From assembly GCA_949752735.1 (NCBI GenBank), contig OX457036.1, forward strand, positions 96,418,261 through 96,482,260: 64,000 bases of DNA, given 5' to 3'. The DNA is from Lumbricus terrestris. Lineage: Eukaryota > Annelida > Clitellata > Crassiclitellata > Lumbricidae. A program made the translations under genes and the position numbers. Of this stretch, positions 1 through 12,272 are shown in pieces; positions within the stretch are counted from its first letter, which is position 1; each line of letters starts with the position of its first letter. The notes under the pieces were generated by a model, which searched no databases, had not been told where the DNA came from, and worked only from the letters and a program-made list of their open reading frames with translations.

Positions 1-315
1 TATTTACCTCTCTGCCTCTATATCACTATATAGGCCTACCGTGATAAATACATAATTGCATATGTGCATATTTCTGCTTGTCTTACATGGGTCTTCTAGC
101 CAATCGGTTTGTGATGGGAAGAGTACAGTAGTGACTCGAAGGTTCAATGCGTCGATGAATATGTTTTGTCCGTGAGGAAGTCCTTCCCTCACAATAATAA
201 TTGTTCAGCGTCATCTTGCATCTATGCTCTGATCATAGATAGTTTGTATTGTTTCATCCGAAATTGTATTGCATTGCATAAAATGCAATTACACTGTATT
301 GCATTAATTACAGAT

Positions 316-378
316 TCGAGCGCCTCTGAGTAGTTTTTTCTTGAAGGAGCGCTATATAAATGTCCGAATGAATGAATA
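316..378 (+). repeat. LINE/SINE 3' tail (GCGCTATATAAAT + GAAT repeats)
   Basis: A short remnant reading CGCCTCTGAGTAG, then GGAGCGCTATATAAATG, then GAATGAATGAAT. The same tail ends several longer non-LTR fragments in this window (399-650, 2727-2885, 29436-29596, 42105-42320) and a tRNA-derived SINE at 36150. Only the tail is preserved here. Confidence 0.55.
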
Positions 379-398
379 TACTGAGCGAGAGACTTAGA

Positions 399-650
399 TC
401 AATCAATAAATCAATCGCAATTTATATAGCGCCCCTACAAGGTATCTATACTCAGAGGAGCTCTCGACCGAGATCAAGCGAAAAAAAACAGTCTTCAACA
501 TTTTGTGAAAGTGAGAAGAGCTTGGGAGGTGTCGCATAGTCAAGGAAAGTCCATTCTGCAGGTTGTTGGACCAACCACAGAGAATGAACGCTTCTGCATT
601 GTTGCAGAGCGAGTGAAAGAAACCATTAAGTCACCATGGACAGCAGAGCT
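399..650 (-). pseudogene. non-LTR retrotransposon 3' end, decayed
   Basis: On the minus strand this reads the end of a non-LTR (LINE) polymerase followed by the family 3' tail. The peptide KRSFSVVGPTT (about 560-600) corresponds to the R(A/S)FSVVGPxLWN block that precedes the stop in many jockey/CR1/L2-like polymerases. The frame is broken soon after. The 3' tail GGCGCTATATAAATTGCGATTGATTTATTGATTGA lies at 399-440 on the plus strand in reverse. It is head-to-head with the tail at 316-378. The family call rests on remembered motif similarity; the clade is unknown. Confidence 0.5.
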
Positions 651-1125
651 CAGTGCGCGGCGACCTATGCAAGTGGAAAGAGAGAGGCAAAGCTCACACA
701 GATAGGAGGGTAAACACCACTATTCTTGTAAACGTTCATTTTCGAGTCACTGAAAACAGCGGATTCTTTCGAAACGACCATAATGTTTCTCTCCTTCATT
801 TCTCGCGCCATTGTTCAAATCCAACGACCTGTCGTCTGCTTTTTCCCGGAAGTTGTCTGCTCCGTTTCCCCGACACACGACCGCGCGAACGAGGACAAAC
901 GAGTCCGACGTTGGTTCCGACACAGAATATTCGGAAGGAGACGCATCTGTCCAAACCAGAGATCTGTGCAATATTAACCTTTTATATGGAAACTGTATAC
1001 TGCATGAATAGACGCAGGGCGTTGACACCATGCAGCACACAGGCTTTATCTATGTATGAGTTAGCATCCTCGAGGCCACACCGTGAACCTTGACATCTAC
1101 ATATCGGATCACTGGCCGAAACCCT
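651..1125. other. no gene recognised
   Basis: Several short overlapping reading frames occur on both strands (up to 146 codons on +). None has a recognisable motif, splice structure or clear codon signal. I see nothing else definite. Confidence 0.4.
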
Positions 1126-1179
1126 GACGGACGGACGGGCGGTCGGACGGTCGGACGGACGGACGGACGGACGGACGGC
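1126..1179 (+). repeat. (GGAC)n microsatellite
   Basis: Imperfect tandem GGAC/GGTC units, about 13 copies. The same tetranucleotide appears as a block in the large array at 26150-26250. Confidence 0.9.
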
Positions 1180-1470
1180 CGAGATTAATAGCGCGAGACG
1201 GCGTACGTTAAGGTCGAAAATGTTCGGGCGTCCATGCATCCGCGTATATGATACAGTTATCAATAATGTGTTCTTGGGAGACGCAGCGGTAACAACGATG
1301 CATTAAGGGCATGCGCGGGGGGAGGAGAGGTTGGAGTTGAATATCGATTAGGTAGGGTAAGGAAGTGAGGGGAGACGGAAGAGGTGGGGAGAGATCGTTC
1401 TGGAGGGAGAGCTAGGGGTGGCTACTAAATGACGATAGGGGAAAAGCATATGTATATTTGTTCGAGAGGA

Positions 1471-1788
1471 AGAGACAGAAAGCACGAGAGAGATAGATAG
1501 ATACAGACAGAGAGAGAAAAAAAGACACGCACAGACAGTGAGAAAAAGGGAGACATACAGAGAGAGACAGATAGACAGGCACAGACAGGCAGAGACACAC
1601 TGAAAGCGACAGACAGAGACAGAGAGACAGAGAGAAACAGGCAGAGAGAGAAAGAGAGAAAAAAACCGGAGCGAGGCAGGCAGATAGATAGAAACAGAGA
1701 CAGACAGACAGAAAGAAAGATAGAGACAGCCAGAGACAGACAGAGAGACAGACAGAGAGACAGACAGAGAGAGACAGACAGAGATACA
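1471..1788 (+). repeat. purine-rich GACA/GA simple repeat
   Basis: About 320 bp of GACA, GAGA and GATA units, almost free of pyrimidine runs on the plus strand. It creates long Ser/Leu/Cys/Val reading frames on the minus strand (138 and 212 codons) that are repeat artefacts. Confidence 0.85.
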
Positions 1789-2007
1789 TCTCGCTGGGTT
1801 GTTTATTGCGTGGCGAGAATATTGCCAAGCGATGGAAGGAAAGCGGATGACAGGAATTAGTGTGGAAAGATGGAACGATGCAGAGGGCAGACGGGTCCCG
1901 GGAAACGATAAATAGACAGAGGACGATAAGACTGGAGGCTGAGACACTTCGACCTCACCATGTACATCTGATATTAACCAATTCAATCCGTTGCTGTCAT
2001 ATCAAAG

Positions 2008-2512
2008 CCATCCAATCATAACCCTACTCCGTCATTTCTCGATCAACTTACCTGTCCATATTGACCCCCATCCTGTTGCCTCTTCTAATCATGTCCCTCC
2101 TCAATTCACCCTTGCTTGCCTTACCCTAACCCAACCCTTCCTTACGTTACCCAACTTAACTTGCCCCTCGTTTCCTTATCTTGCCCTATACCATACCTTG
2201 CTCACTTGGTTTGGTGAATTCATAAAAAATACTGCCCTAAAATCTGCACGGCTGCCAGGCGTCAAGGACATAGTGCAGTTATCCAGCAGGTCGTGGAAAT
2301 TAAACGCTAAGCAGATATTAAAAAATTTCCAATTTTTTCCAGGTTATAAGTTATGAGCAAACTAGTCCGGTCAAATGACCCTCTATGACCAATTGTATAT
2401 AATTATAGCACCGCCACCCATGGCCCGCCCGCCCGGTCTCTTCAAGCTCAGTTGTCGTCAGTGGCTCGTTCTCATAAAATTATAGGCCTGCTGCTGCTCT
2501 GCACGGTCTCCA
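2008..2512 (+). repeat. interspersed repeat, copy A (inverted partner at 13826-14351)
   Basis: This segment matches the reverse complement of 13826-14351 over its whole length with scattered differences. Shared blocks include CCAATCATAACCCTACTCCG, GCCCTATACCATACC, AGTGCAGTTATCCAG, GGTTATAAGTTATGA and GCCCGGTCTCTTCAAGC. It encodes no recognised protein. Its end at about 2512 is where copy B runs into the duplicated receptor exon. A few blocks beyond it (AGAAAAGTCT at about 2546) may be residual similarity to the sequence after that exon, but this is weak. Confidence 0.75.
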
Positions 2513-2726
2513 CTTCGATGATCTTTCGAGGGTCAAACCGGGAAGAAAAGTCTCAAAACGGGGAAAGATCCGGTCCACTTTTAACCCCCAAAATTATTGT
2601 TCATACTCCGCAAAAATCATTTATCATAGTTTGCGATGAGCGCACACTCTCGCATATGTATATAAATAACGATGTCGGGTCAACACAAAGAAACACGTAT
2701 CTAAAGTATACGTATATGATATGATA

Positions 2727-2885
2727 TTCATTCATTCATTCATTCATTCCGAAAACTTATATAGCGCCCCTTCAAGAAGCCTACTCAGAGGCGCTCCCAG
2801 TCAAGTCACAGTTAAAAAGATAGGTTTTGAGCAACTTGTAGAAAGCAGGCAAATTATTCCGAGGTAGTAAGCGTAGTGCAAGCGG
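2727..2885 (-). pseudogene. non-LTR retrotransposon 3' end
   Basis: On the minus strand the frame ends LPAFYKLLKTYLFN and then a stop at 2781-2783. This matches the FK..LKTYLF block at the C-terminus of jockey/CR1/L2-like polymerases. After the stop come GGGCGCTATATAAG and (GAAT)n, the tail shared with the other LINE pieces here. Upstream it is truncated at a GATAT repeat. Confidence 0.6.
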
Positions 2886-2906
2886 GATATGATATGATAT
2901 GATATG

Positions 2907-2946
<40 letters not shown>
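2886..2946 (+). repeat. (GATAT)n and (AT)n microsatellites
   Basis: Five GATAT units followed by about 17 AT dinucleotides. Confidence 0.9.
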
Positions 2947-2951
<5 letters not shown>

Positions 2952-3206
2952 CATGTATATCATTCACAGTGCATTCACAGTGCGTTCTTTTCAGACATAT
3001 GAGCACATTATAAGACCAATATGAAACCTTTTTTCGTCCTTGCAGCATTTCTTTTTTAGATTTTCTCTGTCAGCCATTATATGCGCATCATCTGCCACGG
3101 AGTCAAATATCCCATTATCCTCGTCTTCGTCGTCTTCGTCGTCGTCTTCATCTGCCTCTGACACGTCTTTCAACAACTGGACCTTCGGTAATAGCTCTGG
3201 GCCTCG

Positions 3207-3207
<1 letters not shown>

Positions 3208-3263
<56 letters not shown>

Positions 3264-3290
3264 CATATTATATATATTATATATATATAA
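3208..3290 (+). repeat. (AT)n microsatellite
   Basis: About 25 clean AT units, then an imperfect AT-rich extension. It can form a cruciform. Confidence 0.9.
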
Positions 3291-3385
3291 TATTATACAT
3301 AGCTTATTCCATGCAGTTCAAACGCATATGTCGTATTTGTTTCATATATCTCTCAGGCCCCTTTACTTTGCCGTGGCTTGGCTGG

Positions 3386-3453
3386 TAGCGCTCCTGAGTA
3401 GGTTTTCTTTAAGGGACGATATATAAATTCATAGATTGAACGAATGAATGAAT
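3386..3453 (+). repeat. LINE/SINE 3' tail
   Basis: GTAGCGCTCCTGAGTAGG followed by GACGATATATAAATTC and GAATGAATGAAT. It is a diverged copy of the family tail described at 316-378. No coding part remains. Confidence 0.45.
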
Positions 3454-6177
3454 AGAAACTATAGACAGCATAATATATAATGGGTCAATACAAAAATAAT
3501 AATGACATAAAATGTAAAACTATATTGCATAGCGGTACTGGATTCACATAATGTACCGATGTCTCTAACATTTTTATTAGTAAAAGGACATTGTCATTGC
3601 TGAGAGAAATCGTAAGAGATTAATTAGAAATAATATCAGAATTGTTAGAAGCTAATAAACCAGTATACAAGACATGAAGTAAACAAATGAAAATTATTTC
3701 GATCAAATCGTAAATTACTTCGGATCATGCATGCTGTCATAGTAACCATGGATACCAATGAAATCGAGCAGATCACATCCCCACAAATAATTTCTCTGCA
3801 TGCATTGGCAAGCTGCGGCGTAGGCCTATACGTTAGAACGGCTACACTATACTTACCGGAATGACGTCGGCTATAGGCCTACGCACATACCGTAGAACAT
3901 TGTCGGCAAGAATAGCGGATATGACGCCGTACCTTAAAGGTCTACGCGTATGTTAAAAATGCAATAGCGGTTGCGCTCTTGCAGAATGAGGAAAATATAT
4001 TTTATGGATTCTGGACGAATTGGTGTTTCATTTGATACGAGCAATTGCGCATCCATCATGTTCAGAACTTAAGTGTCAGTGGGCAGTTTCTTTGATTTCA
4101 TAGACATTTGCTGCACACAATGTTATTTTGTGTTTGTATCAAAATGTAGCATAGACCGAACACAATAACTTGTATATTATATCTATTTAGAAGAAACTTG
4201 AAAATTACCAGAATGCTATGATTATCATCTCGCAATTAATTATCAATTAGACAATTATCCATTCGCAATATTTCCTTCATGGATGGATAATTCACAATGA
4301 TGATGAATTAACTAAACAAAGTGCGGATATCATTTAGCAGGACCGTCGTTTCAGAGACGTGATGCACCTCTTCGATACAATTATGATAAATTAGGTGAAA
4401 TGAATTGAACATTACAGTGTCAAACAAGTCATCGAAATACGGCATCCAAGTGATAAATACCTTTTCAATCAACCAACACAGCGGGGTATATAATTATACC
4501 CCTCGACAAGGCCGTAGCTAGGGAGGGGGTGTTTTGGGGGTGTTTGAACACCCCTGAAATGAAATAATGCTATGATGAAATGATGCATATATATATTAAC
4601 ACAATCATGATAAAGGACTTCATTTTGAAGCTCTTATATCTATGCAACATTCTACAATAGATTCAATCATCACCCAATCCTTTGTCTGCTGTTTCGGTTG
4701 CTTGTCGGCTTGCTCAAAGTTGAGTAAACAGCCACGAAAAAATCCTGGCTATAGGCCTTGCTTCTCGATTACCTGAGCCATGCCTAGGAAACCATCTGTA
4801 ATTACCAGTTATGGTGGGAGTTGCATAAGTCATGAAGGTTACCTATGGTCACCTAGCATGAGGCGAGCAGAAAATAAGGTTTCGTCAGCCTTGGGATACA
4901 TCAAAGCAAACATAGAACGTTTATGGTTGTCGTATGAGCTTTCTGACAATAAAACCCATAAACAGAACGTTTTAACAGCAGTATTTGTACATTTTGCACA
5001 ATTGTTATTTAGTATTTGTACAATTATTATTTTGTAGGCCTATTTGTACAATTATTGACCTGTCGAACGATAATAATTGGAACCTGCAAACTTATAGTAG
5101 TCTATGGTTACATCAATTCATCATCTTTCTTTCTCAGACTTCTCTATTTATCACCGTCTCCACTCAAAACTGAAGTCTCGCCTCTTTAAGAATTTATAGC
5201 TAGACCATCTGATCCTCCGTCCTCAAATTCCCGATCTACACGGCACTCACCTTAACAGCTGCTCTGCCTTCTGATCCTCCAGAAACTTCCTACGGACCCT
5301 CTGACTCAGCGATTCGCTCGTGAATACGCTGATGCCCTGCATTTGACCTACATGGCCGTGGCAACAAAGAACGTGGCCTCCTGCGAACATATATATATCC
5401 GGGGCGACGGGCACCTCACAATGCAGACACTGCAGGCATGTGGCATTTATTTTATGCTATGTATACAGGATTCATATTAGATATACTTAGGCCTACAGAG
5501 TACATGTTTTCCGTATTTACTTCACGGTTTTGTCAGTAATAGTCGAGAGAAATATATCTAATTAACGCACTTCTGTTGGCTTATCATAACACAATATTGC
5601 AAAGACGCTGTTGATGTTGTAGCCTATTGATGGTAATTTTCGTGAAGCAGCTTTTTGAATTAGAATAGATGATCAAGCCCACTAGCCTGGAAGGTCATTC
5701 CTGATTTTCCAAAGAAGGCTATAATACAGATACAGACTCTTAAATCAATCTGAAATTCTATTTAAACTTAATGTTACTTGATTTGTTTGCTTCTCCACCA
5801 CTGAAAATCGTTTTTCAAAATGTTTGCACAAAGATTTTTTTTGTTTTCGCTGTTTTAGTTAAGGACTTAATGCATCAATATTTATTAGCCTGTAAATCAG
5901 ACTGTGACATTTGCGATGAGCAAGGATAGACCCTGAATCAAGCGGATCAAACAACCCATCCGAGGTTTGTCCTTTCGACACCTCAACACTCAAACAGTAA
6001 TACCTGCGCTATATTATGATATTCACTCTGGTGAAAATGTCTGCAGCGTACGTTATGGTAACTAAATAAAGCGACTTAAATTATTAATTTTTATGTGCAT
6101 GACCACGATAGAATGGAACGGTTTTTGTATATAATAATATTATAACGAGGTCATGATAACAATGTTATATATGTATA
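3454..6177. other. AT-rich non-coding stretch with one short repeat end
   Basis: No gene is recognised. The segment 4507-4552 (GCCGTAGCTAGGGAGG to GTTTGAACACCCC) is the reverse complement of the right end of the element at 18238-18564, so it is a remnant of that family. An 85-codon frame at 4780-5037 has no known motif. Confidence 0.5.
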
Positions 6178-6179
6178 TA

Positions 6180-7839
6180 GGGTGATCTAACATAAAGTCG
6201 GACACCTTTTCTTCTGACCGATGCCACACCGTAATGGAACGTCGTATTTAGAAAATTTAAAGTTTATTGTGTAGCTTATCATCTCATCCAACTAATGCAG
6301 TCAGTTAGACCTGGTCAATTCTATACAAACGCGACCTAGAGTGTGCCAAGTACAGCGAGCTGACTAAATTTGACTTTTCGATTTTTCAGGTAAAGCTGGA
6401 CACTTTGATTGGTAAACTCGGACAACATAATATGCCTATATGATCTTATGTTGTTAGAGTCGGACAATCAATAAACTAAACGATTTTCATCAAGATCTGT
6501 GCCTAATTTAAGAGTACTTGAATAAATCAACCAAACGTCAGTAGGCCTACCTACATTTATTATAAAGGTTGCATTGAGGGGCCTACTAAATGTTCAATCG
6601 TCACAGGCCGCCACTGTATTCGGTCCAGCAATGTTTGTAAAACAGTTGACAGAACATTTAAGAGCCGTTTGCAGGACCTTTATTAAGCAACTCGGTGAAG
6701 GCTGTAGCAACGTAAGTGACCTAGACTAGGCCTACTATGGGACCTTCGTACCAGAAGACACACAGGCAGGCCTATACACAAATTAAACTCGACTAGTGGT
6801 TCGATCCACGAAAAGTCGAATAGGACATGAACTTTTCTAATTTATGAAACATTCCAAACAAGTGAAAATATATTCATCATCAAAGACCCCACATTCTTCT
6901 GCGTATACTTTTGGTAAAACCATATGTAGCGTCGACCTTCACATTTATACCAATGGTATGGTGAGAATTGCTGTGAGAGTAATAGGGGTTCAACCCGCCA
7001 CTAGTCTTTCTTAGGATCCCATAGTAAAGTCCTAATTGCACACTCCAACTCCGCATAAATCGAAGTCTGAATCCCACTTATTTTTCTACACTTCTCATTC
7101 TGACCTCTTAGGATCGTAAAAATTGCCATATTTAGGCATAGGTTAATGATACACATAAAGCAGTTTCCATCGGCCTTTAATATCTCTATATTTTTGTTAA
7201 TGTTTTTGCCCTGGTTTTGCTATCTGGCAAGTTGTCGTCAAAAGATAACAAATATGAAGCATTGACATGGACCTTGTTTGTCAAAGTCGGACGCATTTCA
7301 GCAGGTGTAATAAGTTTGTCCGACTTTGACACACGCATGTTAAATATGCATGTTTCAAAGTCGGACAAAGTTATGGCAAAGTCGGACACATTTCAGCAGG
7401 GTAAAATAATTTTGTCCGAGTTTGGCACACGCATATATGGTAAAGTCGGACAGCAAACAACTGCAGTTTAAACCATGACACTAATTCAATATCACTCAAA
7501 CAAGTTACGCAAACCATATATTATACTGTAATCTCTATGAAAAAAAATTGAAACTCTTCCTCTGAACAATTAACATTGACATAAAACCTTAGCAGTGAAA
7601 AAGGGGTTTCACTATGTCAGATTTTAAAACTCTAGAAATCGACATGCATCGAAAGGAGGCGACATCTTAAAATTTAGGCAACGATATCTTCAAGGTTGTG
7701 AAGTGTTTATCATTAGTTGGACCCTCTGCAAATGCAATCTATGAAACAGCCATCTGGTGATCGAAGTCTCTTCTGCGTGGCAGGTCGGCAAAATTTTTGT
7801 CCGACTTTACCTGATGTCCGACTTTATGTTAGGTCACCC
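6180..7839. mobile_element. 1.66-kb TIR element with internal copies of its terminal motif
   Basis: The ends are inverted: GGGTGATCTAACATAAAGTC at the left, and its complement TATGTTAGGTCACCC at the right, each followed by TA (6178-6179 and 7840-7841). This fits a TA target duplication. The core AAAGTCGGACA is exact at 6194, 7357, 7378 and 7442 on the plus strand and at 7317, 7798 and 7815 on the minus strand. Single-mismatch copies lie at 6414, 6456, 7283 and 7413. Part of 7286-7452 is a direct duplication. No transposase is readable, so this is a non-autonomous element. A TA target suggests the Tc1/mariner or a related superfamily, but that is inference. Confidence 0.75.
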
Positions 7840-7841
7840 TA

Positions 7842-8680
7842 TATATAGGCCTAATATTATGTAAACATGCTACTTTATTGTTCAATGCGAATACGCATAC
7901 AGTATATGATCCTGATCGTTATCTCCAAATTTCTAAAGCACAACTCGAAAGCCGAACTTAGTGCACCAGCTTATTCAAGAGCACCAATATATAAATGTAG
8001 GCTATAGGTCTACACCGGATGCATAGCATGCATACCATAAATTGCGCATAGATATAAAATTATTATACTGTGTAGGCCTAAGCATAGACAAATAAATAAA
8101 TGCAATAATAATTGTAGCTCGTGTATTTGTGTATCGTGCATATGATATTCTGCGAGTGATGCTCTTTGAGGTCTTGCACGATTCCTGATGTGACCTATCT
8201 CGTAGTTCTATCTCGGATTCATCCCCTCTGCTATCTATAGTCATTAAATGGACTGTCAGGTCCGGAAGGGCTGGACGTGTCAGACAGTTTCCTTCGGTCA
8301 CTTTCCGAAGCCTTCCATTTTATTCGGCGGATGTCATTGTCCTTTTTATGCTCACCCTCCTTTTCCCTTCCCTCCTCCTCTTTAATCGGTCTGGTTTTCA
8401 TTTCCTCCTATACATACACTTTCTTTCATCTCTTCTCTTTATTTATCGACTTGTTTCCGTGTAATTCGTCAGAATTTCCGTGTTTTGTCTCCCATTTTGG
8501 TCGTTTATACTCTTCGCATATTCCGCGTTATCCATTTTAGTTTGCAGCCATTCTTTCTCAGCTTCACACATGAACACATACACGCATTTGTACATATAGA
8601 CACCAAACCACCCATGCACTAACATCAACAGACATAGGCTACACATGTGCATAAGGCAACACACATACAGCCACAGACCT

Positions 8681-8715
<35 letters not shown>

Positions 8716-9082
8716 ATTGTAATATTATGTGCAATTGAGTCTGTATCGTGTACACATTGCATAATAAATAAACTACTGTGAATTTGTGTGGTGGTGGGTA
8801 ATAAGCCTATAATGCTATAAATTATGCACCGTAGTTTAATATAAAAAAAGTAAGCCAAACTGTTAATCGTATACCGTAGGCTATGCAATTCTCAAATGCC
8901 TGATAACTAGTTAATCATATTAAAATTTAGATAATTGAACCAAAAATATGATTCCAACATATCATGTCATAGATTTCAACGGGTAGAATGTAGCCTAGTA
9001 CGTTTTTTGCAAAATTCAAAGGAAAAATTGCTGGCAGTGGTTTTTTAACTGTGGCACGAGGAAGAACAGACAGCCAGGTTGC
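7842..9082. other. no gene recognised; one AC microsatellite
   Basis: The only clear feature is the (AC)n run at 8682-8713. The 8277-8540 region is pyrimidine-rich and gives a Ser/Phe-rich frame that I treat as compositional. Confidence 0.45.
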
Positions 9083-9128
9083 AGCGCCTTAGCGAGACAC
9101 CCAAAAGGCGCCATATAAAAGTGTCTTC
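9083..9128 (+). repeat. LINE-like 3' tail (GGCGCCATATAAAA)
   Basis: AGCGCCTTAGCGAGACACCC then AAGGCGCCATATAAAAGTG. The tail resembles that of the LINE at 24218-24545 (GGCGCCATATAAATTG). Only the last ~45 bp are recognisable. Confidence 0.35.
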
Positions 9129-9484
9129 ATCCAAACGTTATAATTTATGTTGCGCTATGCTATATTGATCTGCGCAGTTATCTTCGACTTCTCCCTCCTA
9201 TCCTGCCTCCTTCTACATCGTTAGATTCCTAGTCATACGCGACGTCTTGAATACTAATCTTCACCGTTCACAGCTCATCTTTTTCGCTTGTCTGTTTCCT
9301 TATTGTTGCCTAACCACAACACAGTGAAGGTTCAGACGGGACTGATTGACGGCTGTACTGCCGCAGTGGTGGTGGGGTAGTGGGGTGGGGATCCTGGGGA
9401 GCCCGTAGACCGAATAAAATGTAGATCTATGTGGATTGTGTGGCTACAGATGGTGACACTCTGAAATCCAATGAGGAATTTTCC

Positions 9485-9632
9485 GGTGGCCTCACAAAAT
9501 GTCATGCGACAAAATGGCACAGACAAAATGTCACAATGACAGAATGTCATAATGCCAAAATGTCATAACGGTAAAATGTCATAATGACGAAAATGTCATA
9601 ATGACAAGATGTCGCGGAGAAAATGTCATATA
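9485..9632 (+). repeat. short minisatellite, AAAATGTCATAATGAC unit
   Basis: About eight imperfect copies of a 15-18-bp unit built on AAAATGTCATAATGAC, with substitutions and small length changes. Confidence 0.75.
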
Positions 9633-9842
9633 GGCCCTAAAGGTAGAAGAACAAAGAATTGTTTATTTAGTAATTACTGCAATCTCAAGTCGACTGAAAA
9701 GTTATTGCAAAAAAATGTTCGATGGTAAAACCAGGATGAAAGCAATAACTGACAACCTAGCTATTAGTACTAGACCTACTGCAATGCTGACTAAAGGTCG
9801 TTTCAAGAGTGTATTATGGCTGTAGGCTACATTGATTGAGCC

Positions 9843-10063
9843 TACAACCGTTGGCTCAATGCTGGTATGGGTGTCACGACAATTGTTGTGGAACCGCCGT
9901 TATGTGTTCGATGCCATCTACACAATGTCACTAACTCCACTCTGTTCTGTCCTACGTGTCCCAGCTTATGTAGGTCTGCCCCACAACACTCTTCAACGTC
10001 ATCCATCCGCTCTCTGTGCGGCCTTCCTCTTTTGTTGGCGTCCTCTATTATTCCAACTTCCAA
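9843..10063 (-). pseudogene. non-LTR reverse transcriptase C-terminal fragment
   Basis: The minus strand encodes NKRGRPHRERMDDVEECCG followed by a helix-like LHKLGHVGQNR stretch and a stop at 9843-9845. The R-GRPxxxWxDDxxxWCG...LxxLxxxAQDRxxWxxLV pattern is the conserved tail of RTE/jockey-like endonuclease-reverse transcriptases. Here the expected Trp after GRPHRE is Met and the AQDR box is GQNR, so it is worn. Only about 60-70 residues remain; the polymerase core is absent. Confidence 0.6.
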
Positions 10064-11050
10064 ACATCATGGTCTTATTTTTCTTTCCTTTTTCATTATG
10101 CAGACATGTCCGAACAGTATATTATTATCTGTCCAACTCACCATTTATACTGCGCCTGCTGCATGCTGCATCTAATAAAGAACTAAAATATGCCAAGCAA
10201 CTGACGTTCTCTCGAATCCCGTGTGACGCGTGGAAACTTAATGTTCTTGTCGATAAAAGAAGTAGGACTCGAGTGATGAACCGGAGACGTGGAAAAGTTT
10301 TGCATTTTATAGGAAAGCGAGTCTCAAGAGATACGAGACTTCCACATCAGGCGAGACTTCTCCTAAAAATATTATGTTGTCAAATCTCGGAAAGTCCAGA
10401 TTGATAAGGTTAGACGGAGCCTGGTGCCTGTCGCACAACTTCTAAGTAACCTACACCTACATTTGTATGAGTCATTGTATTGAACGCATGATCAGATTTC
10501 CATTTTAATGTCTCAGATTGCATTGTATCATTTTCTAATGCACTTGACTATAATTAACATTTTAGTATATTTTGATATAATGCATTATACACAGTTCCAG
10601 CAATTTCCATTGACTTTCCGAATTATTATTTGTAGCGAGTCGAAAGAACCACCCAACTATTGCAACTGTCTAAGCGAGTGGCATACATGATTGTAACTAG
10701 CTTCGTTACAATAATGTGACAGGCATCTGGGAAATCTTAGGCCGTTCGAGAAGTCTGTTGGATATTATTGTATTACAGGCCAAAGACGAGGAATTTTCTG
10801 CTGTTAGTCCAGCCACTGGCTTCTGTATATTAATTATAATTATTGTATAGCCTACATGTGTAAATATATGTCTGTGGATATACACATGTTTGTTAGTTCG
10901 GGACGATCGGCGTGGCGTCTGTTTGGAAATTCTAACTTCCATCTCTCCATACAACTTCCGTGTGTCTAATTCTGACTCATTGTGTCTCCATCGTTACACC
11001 TTATAAGTTATTCCTTAATTGTGTCTCCGTCAGTTATGCAATATCTCAAT
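10064..11050. other. no gene recognised
   Basis: A 190-codon plus-strand frame (9832-10404) overlaps the antisense of the reverse-transcriptase fragment and shows no family motif. I regard it as a chance frame. Confidence 0.4.
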
Positions 11051-11385
11051 ATCTCTTTTTTCTCTCTTTCCCTTGTTCTTTCTCTTGTTCTTTCTCTCTT
11101 TCTCTCTCTGTCTCTCTGTGTCTCTGTCTCTGTCTGTCTGTCTTTCTCTTTCTGTCTCTGTCCTTGTCTCTGTCTGTCTCTCTATCTGTCTAACTATCTG
11201 TCTGATTGTCTGTCTCTCTTTTCTGTCTCTGTCCTTGTCTCTGTCTGTCCGTCTCTATCTGTCTAACTGTCTGTCTGTCTTATTGTCTGCCTCTCTCTCT
11301 CTCTCTTTCTGTCTCTGTCCTTGTCTCTGTCTCTCTTTTTTCCTCTCACACTCTCCCTCTCTGTCGGTTCCTGTACGCATGCTTG
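11051..11385 (+). repeat. pyrimidine-rich CTCT/TGTC simple repeat
   Basis: About 330 bp of CTTT, TCTC and TGTC units on the plus strand. It yields three overlapping Ser/Leu/Cys/Val frames of up to 131 codons, which are artefacts. Confidence 0.85.
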
Positions 11386-12167
11386 GCAGTGCGTCTATCA
11401 GTCATCTCAGATAGGTCTGTTAATTGACCATAGCATTCAACAGTACCGCTTTGATCAGACATCCATCCACTGTACGGTCCTCCCATAATATAGCCTCAAC
11501 GTCCCACTCTCATTTGCAGTCTGTACCTCCGTCCTCACCCACTCCATCTGTGCGCTAACTGCCTCCTCCTCATCTCCAGGCTATCCACCCATCATCGATC
11601 CATCCAACCGTCCTCCCATTCACGACTACAGACGTCCTTGTTACCGTCGACGGTCCCACGAGGTTCCTCCGCTCGTCCGGCAAAGCGGAGTCATTCGCCT
11701 AAGCAAGAAGAATATTGACGACGTCCAGGAATTTTGTAACCGCATCGACAATTACACACAAAAACTGGTCATTAATCTTGCGCGCATATAATTGGAAGCT
11801 CAGTCAGAGAGTTAATGATGTCAGCGGCACGTGGCCAGCCACACTGGTAACCAGTCACGCAAATAACTGGCTCTACTCGGATGAATGAAGACCAATGTAC
11901 CCAGCCAGAATTCTCCCGGGTACGCAACAGCCCTGAGGGTTACAGTGCTGCCCGCAGTTAACTGGCCAAGGACGGAAAAATAAGCCTGCTTAATGGACTT
12001 CTGGGTGCAAAAGTGCCAAGGCGTGAGCTCTGCCGATAAATCAGCTCTGCACTTAAGCCACAGTGGAACTTTCTGCTTCCAATTGACACTTTAGCGGCGA
12101 CAGTCGCTACTATAGAAGAGACTGCGAAGCAAATGCGGAGGTGGTTCTGCGCTATAGAGTGTTGCTG
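11386..12167. other. non-repetitive stretch ending in a (GAA)n tail
   Basis: This stretch is richer in GC than its surroundings and leads directly into the (GAA)n run. That arrangement is common at the 3' end of non-LTR elements, but I could read no polymerase motif in it. No gene called. Confidence 0.3.
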
Positions 12168-12272
12168 AAGAAGAAGAAGGAGGAGGAGAAGAAGAAGAAG
12201 AAGAAGAAGAAGAAGAAGGAGGAGGAGGAGAAGAAGAAGAAGAAGAAGAAGAAGAAGAAGAAGAAGACGAAG
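12168..12272 (+). repeat. (GAA)n microsatellite with GGA interruptions
   Basis: About 33 trinucleotide units, GAA with GGA blocks. The Lys/Glu, Ser and Phe frames over it are artefacts. Confidence 0.9.

Noticed and set aside
9832..10404. 190-codon plus-strand protein gene
   Set aside because: Its first part is antisense to a recognisable reverse-transcriptase tail; the rest has no motif.
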